Source: JAABUE01 sp037440925
GTDB taxonomy: Bacteria; Chloroflexota; Anaerolineae; Anaerolineales; Villigracilaceae
Length of the DNA stretch: 64,000 nucleotides
Assembly: GCA_037440925.1 (NCBI GenBank)
Contig: JBBITF010000001.1
Coordinates: 62,001 to 126,000, forward strand
Direction of reading: 5' to 3'
Shown: positions 59,448 through 64,000 of the stretch, piece by piece
Layout of the letters: each line of letters begins with the position of its first letter
Numbering within the stretch: position 1 is the stretch's first letter
Notes under the pieces: model-generated
Database searches by the model: none
What the model saw: the letters and a program-made list of their open reading frames with translations, nothing else
Told to the model about the DNA's origin: nothing
Program-made: the position numbers and the translations under genes

Positions 59448-59541
59448 AAAGGTATTGCGTTTTCCTTGTACCTTCTAACGCTGCTTAGTGGAGGGTAGGT
59501 TCTTGCCTTTTGACAGTACCTGGCGGGGCCTTTGAGCGTGG

Positions 59542-59569
59542 CAAGAGCAATCCTGTAGAATTGCTCTTG
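59542..59569. repeat. perfect 10-bp hairpin
   Basis: CAAGAGCAAT and ATTGCTCTTG are separated by 8 nt and followed by AAAAA. It lies in the gap between the CxxC small protein and the ATPase cassette. Confidence 0.7.
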
Positions 59570-59594
59570 AAAAACGATCACAACCGCGAAGATG

Positions 59595-59653
59595 TTTGGA
59601 GTCCGAAGTCTCCAGACTTCGGCATACCGACAACTGGAGTGTCGGACTCCAAA
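59595..59653. repeat. nested palindromic element
   Basis: Outer 12-bp arms TTTGGAGTCCGA/TCGGACTCCAAA enclose an inner 8-bp hairpin CCGAAGTC/GACTTCGG. The near-perfect outer arms suggest a small mobile palindrome or a structured RNA element. Confidence 0.7.
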
Positions 59654-59776
59654 ATTGTTGCGGTTGGAGGCTGCGCTATGGCATGGAATGTAAAGTCGCT
59701 GAGTTTTTGCGCTTATGTTCGATTTGACGAACACGCTCGGTAAGAGCGCATTTTGCTGCGAATTGAAGAGAAAACA

Positions 59777-60079
59777 TTGAAAAAATTGTCAAGTCTTTCT
59801 CGTTTAGGTCATTTTTTCAGGCAAACGCTCCGGGCGGTGGGCGAGATGATCTATGGCGCCACCATTTACGAAATGGTGCGCGACTTGAACAAAGAGCGCT
59901 CACACCTCGAGCATATGTTTATTTTGGTCGTTTTTGGCGATATTTTAGGCATTCCTATATTACCCCCATATTACACTTTGCGCCTGTTGCCTTATGTTGT
60001 TCCCAGTATGGCCGGTTGGAAACGCAGCCTGTTGCGTGAGCGCGACCTAACCGACTTGTGTGATGCAGAAATCTCATGA
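59777..60079 (+). CDS. small hydrophobic-core protein A of the ArsA-like cassette
   Basis: The protein has about 100 residues from TTG 59777, chosen because GAAGAG lies 6 nt upstream; a TTG at 59753 is also open. The core EHMFILVVFGDILGIPILPPYY is hydrophobic with one Asp, followed by LRLLPYVVP and a basic tail (WKRSLLRERDLTDL). No domain is recognised. It is clearly paralogous to protein B (60126), which shares the GDxLGIPILPPYYxLRLLPYVVP block. Located directly upstream of two ArsA-like ATPases, it may be a membrane-associated partner or substrate, but this is inference only. Confidence 0.65.
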   Translation: MKKLSSLSRLGHFFRQTLRAVGEMIYGATIYEMVRDLNKERSHLEHMFILVVFGDILGIPILPPYYTLRLLPYVVPSMAGWKRSLLRERDLTDLCDAEIS

Positions 60080-60125
60080 ACGCAAGCATGAACACTGTGC
60101 TTGAACAATTCTCAAGGAGTAAACC

Positions 60126-60392
60126 ATGACAGAAGAAAAGAAACTGGGTTTTTGGGACAATTTCAAAAGTATATTGTATGGCATGGCCGGGCATGATATG
60201 GCGCGTTATGCTCTCAAGACGCGCGGCAGCATGGAGCACCTGTTCATCTTGATTACGATGGGCGATTTGCTTGGCATTCCCATCTTGCCGCCGTATTACA
60301 GCCTGCGTCTGTTGCCCTATGTGGTGCCGCAAATTAGCACCTGGAAACGGCGCATGTTGCGCGAAAAAGACCTCACTGATGCCTTGGCGTAG
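60126..60392 (+). CDS. small hydrophobic-core protein B of the ArsA-like cassette
   Basis: The protein has 88 residues and is paralogous to protein A over about 55 residues, with GSMEHLFILITMGDLLGIPI, then LPPYYSLRLLPYVVP, and a basic tail (WKRRMLREKDLTDALA). The N-terminus (EEKKLGFWDNFKSILYG) differs and may be an amphipathic helix. AAGGAG lies upstream of ATG 60126. The stop is 13 nt before the first ATPase gene, so they are co-transcribed. The conserved Asp within the hydrophobic core and the PPYY motif are distinctive. Function is not known. Confidence 0.75.
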   Translation: MTEEKKLGFWDNFKSILYGMAGHDMARYALKTRGSMEHLFILITMGDLLGIPILPPYYSLRLLPYVVPQISTWKRRMLREKDLTDALA

Positions 60393-60405
60393 TAGGAGCA
60401 ATCCC

Positions 60406-61386
60406 ATGTCACTGCGTGAAATTTTTGAGAAAAATCCCAATCGCCGCTACATTATGTTTGGCGGTAAAGGCGGGTTGGGCAAAACCACTTTCAGCGCGGC
60501 TGCCGCTTATTGGCTTGCCAAGCAAGGACATAAAGTGCTGGTTTTCTCCGTAGACCCGCAGGCTAGTTTGTCCGACATTTTTGAGCAGAATATCTTTGGC
60601 AAGGGTCCGGTAGAGATTATGCCTAACCTGTTTGCCCAGGAAATTGACGCCGACCAGCGTATCCGTGAATACCAGGATGAGATTCGCCAGAAAATCCTGG
60701 ACATGTATGGGTTGGAGCAGGTGCCTGAGGAAATCGAGAATTACATCCAGGCAGCCGCGGCTGAGCCCGCGATGGAAGAAAGCGCAATCTTCGATGAGGT
60801 CGTGGATATTGTGGTCAGCGGGCAATACGATTACTATATCTATGACTTGGTTCCATTAGGCCATGCGTTGTATTATCTGAGCATGGCCTCGGTCTACGAC
60901 CAGTGGATTGACAAGATTACGGCTTTGCGTGAGGAAATGGCCGAATACCAACAAGTAGCAGCCGTGATGCAGCGCGAGAAAGAAACCGAGGAAGATAAAA
61001 TCCTCAAAGAGTTGCAGTACATCAAGCGCCGCATCAACGCCTCCTCCAGCATCTTGACCGATAAAGAAAAGACCGCCTTCTACTTCGTATTGGTGCCCGA
61101 AGAGATGATCATCCTGGATACGCAAAAAGCGGCGGGGTTGTTTGCCAAATACGATGTGCCGCTTTCGGGCTACATCGTCAACCGCGTCATCCCGCCCGAA
61201 TTGGCGCAAGGCAATATTCCAGACTATTTGCGCAACCGTATGGAGATGCAAAAAAAGTACATGAAAAAGATCGAGGAGACTTTTGGCAGTGAAGTGCTGA
61301 CCAGCGTCCCTGAGTTCGAGCGCGATATCACCGGTTTGCCGATGATCGAAAAAGTTGCAAACGCCTTGTTTGAAGGGAAGAGGTGA
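60406..61386 (+). CDS. ArsA/Get3-like ATPase 1 (intact switch I Asp, altered switch II)
   Basis: The protein has 326 residues. The deviant Walker A is GGKGGLGKTT (residues 19-28) with signature K21 and K26. Switch I reads FSVDPQAS (Asp50 in the place of the catalytic Get3 Asp57). Switch II reads YDLVPLGH (146-153), where ArsA and Get3 have DTAPTGH, so the T-A-P-T part is not conserved. It lacks cysteines for a Get3-type CxxC zinc site. The family moves tail-anchored proteins or energises arsenite export; no ArsB is adjacent. AGGAGC precedes ATG 60406. The downstream ATPase starts 4 nt after its stop, so the pair is co-expressed. Confidence 0.85.
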   Translation: MSLREIFEKNPNRRYIMFGGKGGLGKTTFSAAAAYWLAKQGHKVLVFSVDPQASLSDIFEQNIFGKGPVEIMPNLFAQEIDADQRIREYQDEIRQKILDMYGLEQVPEEIENYIQAAAAEPAMEESAIFDEVVDIVVSGQYDYYIYDLVPLGHALYYLSMASVYDQWIDKITALREEMAEYQQVAAVMQREKETEEDKILKELQYIKRRINASSSILTDKEKTAFYFVLVPEEMIILDTQKAAGLFAKYDVPLSGYIVNRVIPPELAQGNIPDYLRNRMEMQKKYMKKIEETFGSEVLTSVPEFERDITGLPMIEKVANALFEGKR

Positions 61387-61390
61387 AACC

Positions 61391-62374
61391 ATGGCCGCCA
61401 TCGAAATTTCTATGAAAAAATACATGGCCGAAAATGCTGGCCTGAAGTACATTTTCTTCGGCGGCAAAGGCGGGGTGGGCAAAACCGTCCTGGCAGGCAC
61501 GGCTGCTATTTGGGCCGCTCAGCAAGGGAAGCGTACTTTGCTGGCTTCCACCAATCCGGTGCATTCCTTGACAAGCCTGCTTAATCAAAATGTGTTTGGC
61601 AAGCCTACTGCGGTTGAGGAGGTGCCAAATCTGTGGGCATACGAAATTGACACCAAAGACACCATTGAAAAATCCAAGCAGGAAATCCGCGAAAAGATCG
61701 AGTGGTTCTTGAAATTTGCCGAAATTAAGACCAAAGCAGATGAGTTCGTCGAATCGGCCACCATGAATCCCTCTTTTGAAGAATCGGCCATGTTCGAGAA
61801 CATGATTGATTTGATGTTCAAGGACGAATACGAAGTCTATGTCTTCGATACGGCGCCTACGGCCAACGCCCGCCGTTTGCTGGGGATGTCTAGCGTGTAT
61901 TCGATGTGGGTCAACAAAATGGTGCAGAGCCGCGAGGAGGCCATGTCCTTGAGAGATTTGCTCTCTTATAGCAAAAAGAAGAAGGAAAAAGACCCCTTGA
62001 TGGAGTACCTGCTCAAGTTGCGGGAGCGCATGGCAAATGCCAAAAAACTGTTGACCGATAGGAATTTGACCTCTTTCTTCTTCGTAACCTTGCCTGAGGC
62101 CCTGCCCATCGCAGTCATCACACGTTTTATTGACTGGTTTCACGAGTTCAACATCCCTGTCGGAGGGGTGATTGTCAACATGCAAATTGACAAGAATAGT
62201 GTCAAAAAGGATTCGCCGGATTTCGTCAAGAACCGCGTTGCCATGCAGGATGCTTACATGGAAAAGATCGAACAAGAATTTGGCAATCGTGTCCGCGCTG
62301 TGTTGCCGTTGCTCGAAACCGAAGTGCGCGGCGTGGATATGCTCAAGCGCATGGTCACGCTATTGTATAGTTAG
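61391..62374 (+). CDS. ArsA/Get3-like ATPase 2 (Asn at the catalytic switch I position)
   Basis: The protein has 327 residues. The P-loop is GGKGGVGKTV (24-33). Switch I reads STNPVHS with Asn55, where Get3 and ArsA have STDPAHS; in yeast Get3 the equivalent D57N change is known to block ATP hydrolysis. Switch II is FDTAPTANARRLL (152-164), keeping DTAPT but with AN in place of GH. No cysteine pair is present. Thus it can bind ATP by motif but may not hydrolyse it. It lies 4 nt after ATPase 1 and probably pairs with it. No Shine-Dalgarno sequence is needed if coupled; AGAGGTG is present. A strong terminator ends the cassette. Confidence 0.85.
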   Translation: MAAIEISMKKYMAENAGLKYIFFGGKGGVGKTVLAGTAAIWAAQQGKRTLLASTNPVHSLTSLLNQNVFGKPTAVEEVPNLWAYEIDTKDTIEKSKQEIREKIEWFLKFAEIKTKADEFVESATMNPSFEESAMFENMIDLMFKDEYEVYVFDTAPTANARRLLGMSSVYSMWVNKMVQSREEAMSLRDLLSYSKKKKEKDPLMEYLLKLRERMANAKKLLTDRNLTSFFFVTLPEALPIAVITRFIDWFHEFNIPVGGVIVNMQIDKNSVKKDSPDFVKNRVAMQDAYMEKIEQEFGNRVRAVLPLLETEVRGVDMLKRMVTLLYS

Positions 62375-62429
62375 CGTTGCCCTCCTCTGGCCTGATGCAG
62401 GCCGGGAGGCAGGAGCGTGAGAGCAAGGG

Positions 62430-62461
62430 AAAACGTCGTGACTCAAAAGTCACGACGTTTT
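62430..62461. terminator. strong terminator after the ATPase cassette
   Basis: A 14-bp perfect stem AAAACGTCGTGACT/AGTCACGACGTTTT with a 4-nt loop has T and A runs on the two sides and stands between the convergent ATPase and relA/spoT genes. Confidence 0.88.
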
Positions 62462-62538
62462 GTTTCGCAGGAATTCTATTTTCGGGGACGATGCGACAGG
62501 CCTAACCGCCATACTTCACTGGGGTATTTTGCAGAGGC

Positions 62539-64000
62539 TTAACCGGGTTTGATGCGTTGGGCCTCCATAACGTTGGGCAAGTTTTCCAGGCGCGTCAAGA
62601 TGCGGCTGAGTTGCTCGATGTTGCGTACTTCTATGATTAATTTGATGTCGGCCAGGTTTTGGTGCGTTTTGACGGTCACATCTGCAATGTTGATGCCCTC
62701 GTTGTTGAGCAAGTTAGAGATATCGCCCATCAACCCCTGGCGATCATAGGCGTGGATGCGCACCGGCACGGGATAAGTGCGCACGTGTTCACCCCATGTG
62801 ACTCGCACCAACCGCTCGCGCTCGCGCGTCCGCAAGATGTTGGGGCAGTCGAGACGGTGGACGGTGGCGCCGCGTCCGCGTGTGATATAACCCACGATTT
62901 CATCTCCAGGCGTGGGGTTGCAGCATTTAGCAATGCTTGTCAGCAGACCTTTCAAACCCACCACGTCTATCGCGTTGGCCGAGTCAACTTCGGTGGTAGA
63001 AGCGCTGGCGGCCAACAAATCAGTTGTTTGTTCGTTTTCCGATAGCGCCTTGACGATTTTGCTGACCGACATATCGCCGGTGCCGAGCGCCACGAACAAT
63101 TCTTCTGGCGAACGCAGGTCGAGTTGACGCGCCAATTTGTCGAAATTGATTTCGCCGACGCCCAGGCGATTCAGTTCGCGTTCTAAAATGGCGCGCCCTG
63201 AGGCCAGATTTTGCTCGTAATCTTGTTTCTTGAACCACGCTTTGATTTTGGCGCGCGCCCGTTGGGTTTTGACCAGCCCCAGGTTGGGATTCAACCAATC
63301 GCGGCTCGGACCGCCCCGCTTCGCCGTCAGGATTTCGACCTGGTCGCCGGTTTTCAGTTCCCGGTCTAGCGTGACAAGTTTCCCGTTAACCCGCGCCCCG
63401 CGGCAGCGGTGACCGATGTCGGTATGAACGTGGTAGGCAAAGTCAATGGGGGTGGAGCCGGCCGCCAGGTCAATGATGTCGCCGCGCGGCGTGAAAACGT
63501 AAACGCGGTCTTGGAAGACATCGGTCTTCATACTCTCGACGAATTCCTGGGCATCGTCCACGTCGCTGCGCCATTCCATCATTTTACGCAGCCAGGTAAT
63601 GCGTTGTTCGTAGGCTTTGTCGCGCGGCGCGCCTTCCTTATACTTCCAGTGTGCTGCAATGCCATATTCGGCGTTCTGGTGCATTTCGGGGGTGCGAATT
63701 TGCACTTCGAGCGGTTTGCCATCGTCGTAGATGACTGCCGTGTGCAAGGACTGGTAAAAGTTGTCCTTGGGCGCAGCGATGTAATCATCGAACTCGCCGG
63801 GGATGGGACGCCAATGGGTGTGAATGATTCCGAGGGTGGCGTAGCAGGCCGGGATGTCGGGGACGATGAGGCGCACGGCGCGCAGGTCTCGCACCAGGTC
63901 GAACGATTTGCCTTTTTGAGTCATCTTCCGGTAGATGGAATAGATGTGCTTAGGGCGTCCGCTGATTTCGGCCTGGATGTTGTTTTGGGATAACAGGCGT
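62539..64000 (-). CDS. RelA/SpoT-type (p)ppGpp synthetase, 5' end outside the window
   Basis: This is a partial gene read from the right edge; at least 485 codons are visible. The synthetase domain has GRPKHIYSIYRKM, VRDLRAVRLIV, LGIIHTHWRPIPGEFDDYIAAPKDNFYQSLHT and EVQIRTPEMH. TGS follows (DRVYVFTPRGDIIDLAAGSTPIDFAYHVHTDIGHRC), then the zinc-finger/helical region with CCNPTPGDEIVGYITRGRGATVHRLDCPN and a C-terminal ACT domain (IRIHAYDRQGLMGDISNLLNNEGIN). The hydrolase (HD) domain would lie upstream of the window, so synthetase-only or bifunctional status cannot be decided. It controls the stringent response. It is convergent with the ATPase cassette. Confidence 0.95.
   Translation of the reverse strand, partial: RLLSQNNIQAEISGRPKHIYSIYRKMTQKGKSFDLVRDLRAVRLIVPDIPACYATLGIIHTHWRPIPGEFDDYIAAPKDNFYQSLHTAVIYDDGKPLEVQIRTPEMHQNAEYGIAAHWKYKEGAPRDKAYEQRITWLRKMMEWRSDVDDAQEFVESMKTDVFQDRVYVFTPRGDIIDLAAGSTPIDFAYHVHTDIGHRCRGARVNGKLVTLDRELKTGDQVEILTAKRGGPSRDWLNPNLGLVKTQRARAKIKAWFKKQDYEQNLASGRAILERELNRLGVGEINFDKLARQLDLRSPEELFVALGTGDMSVSKIVKALSENEQTTDLLAASASTTEVDSANAIDVVGLKGLLTSIAKCCNPTPGDEIVGYITRGRGATVHRLDCPNILRTRERERLVRVTWGEHVRTYPVPVRIHAYDRQGLMGDISNLLNNEGINIADVTVKTHQNLADIKLIIEVRNIEQLSRILTRLENLPNVMEAQRIKPG

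Larger units (their letters stand above)
59448..59776. other. intergenic region with palindromic repeats
   Basis: About 330 nt without a supported gene. It holds a perfect 10-bp hairpin at 59542-59569 (CAAGAGCAAT/ATTGCTCTTG) and a nested palindrome at 59595-59653. The stretch from 59660 to 59776, which must contain the cassette promoter, has no convincing -35/-10 pair. Confidence 0.6.

Noticed and set aside
60271..60405. N-terminal extension of ATPase 1
   Set aside because: It overlaps the upstream small protein gene in another frame. ATG 60406 has a ribosome-binding site and the P-loop follows at the expected distance.
60406..62374. Arsenite efflux pump ATPase (ArsA) assignment
   Set aside because: No arsB, arsR or arsC is nearby. 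The proteins are single-lobed paralogues with altered switch motifs and lack the metalloid-binding cysteines of ArsA.

Overview
The window looks like a chromosomal segment of a Chloroflexota bacterium, probably class Anaerolineae. This is inferred from gene content: FHA-domain cell-wall genes beside an FtsW/RodA homologue, many lipoproteins with Pro/Thr-rich linkers, M23/LysM lipoproteins, dockerin and cohesin proteins, an RRM protein, a membrane-anchored YvcK/CofD protein, and ArsA-like ATPases. No rRNA, tRNA, CRISPR array, transposase or phage gene was found. Most genes are compact housekeeping or envelope genes on both strands.

Layout. 1-5.6 kb: a zinc-ribbon protein, then an FHA operon (DUF3662-FHA protein, membrane FHA protein, MTA phosphorylase, SEDS-transpeptidase fusion). 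5.7-12.3 kb: SH3 lipoprotein, ferredoxin, Mn-type superoxide dismutase behind a Fur/PerR-like operator, DMT transporter, hemolysin-III family protein, acyltransferase, alpha-galactosidase. 12.6-16.4 kb: three secreted cohesin proteins, two also with dockerins, one membrane-anchored. 16.4-26.2 kb: envelope lipoproteins (M23, beta-propeller, three tandem LysM-M23 paralogues), a ParB/SerK-like protein and a pseudouridine synthase. 26.3-42.5 kb: icd, HAD phosphatase, RRM protein, ruvC-yebC, DegV, MFS, SbcD-like nuclease, radC, nitroreductase, pgk-gap, YvcK, second acyltransferase, zinc-ribbon protein. 42.5-56.1 kb: panB-panE, YtxH protein, glycosyltransferase, response regulator, ugd, methyltransferase, M24 peptidase, SDR, folC-lon, DUF503, second ketopantoate-reductase-like gene. 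56.2-64 kb: possible small RNA, TPR membrane protein, cstA, a cassette of small proteins with two unequal ArsA/Get3-type ATPases, and a relA/spoT gene running off the right edge.

The strongest candidate for an undescribed system is 59.07-62.37 kb: a CxxC small protein, two paralogous small proteins with a shared hydrophobic core, and two ArsA/Get3-like ATPases. One ATPase has Asn at the position of the catalytic switch I Asp of Get3, and the other keeps Asp but has an altered switch II. Other points of interest are the self-contained cohesin/dockerin cluster, the SEDS protein fused to a transpeptidase-like domain lacking SxxK, several genes with -10 boxes placed for leaderless transcripts, short intergenic tandem repeats, a MITE-like element, and a promoter-hairpin unit with no recognised gene.

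Start codons were moved from the longest frame to internal codons where a Shine-Dalgarno sequence, signal peptide or family N-terminus supported it. All functional calls come from reading motifs by eye; no database search was run.
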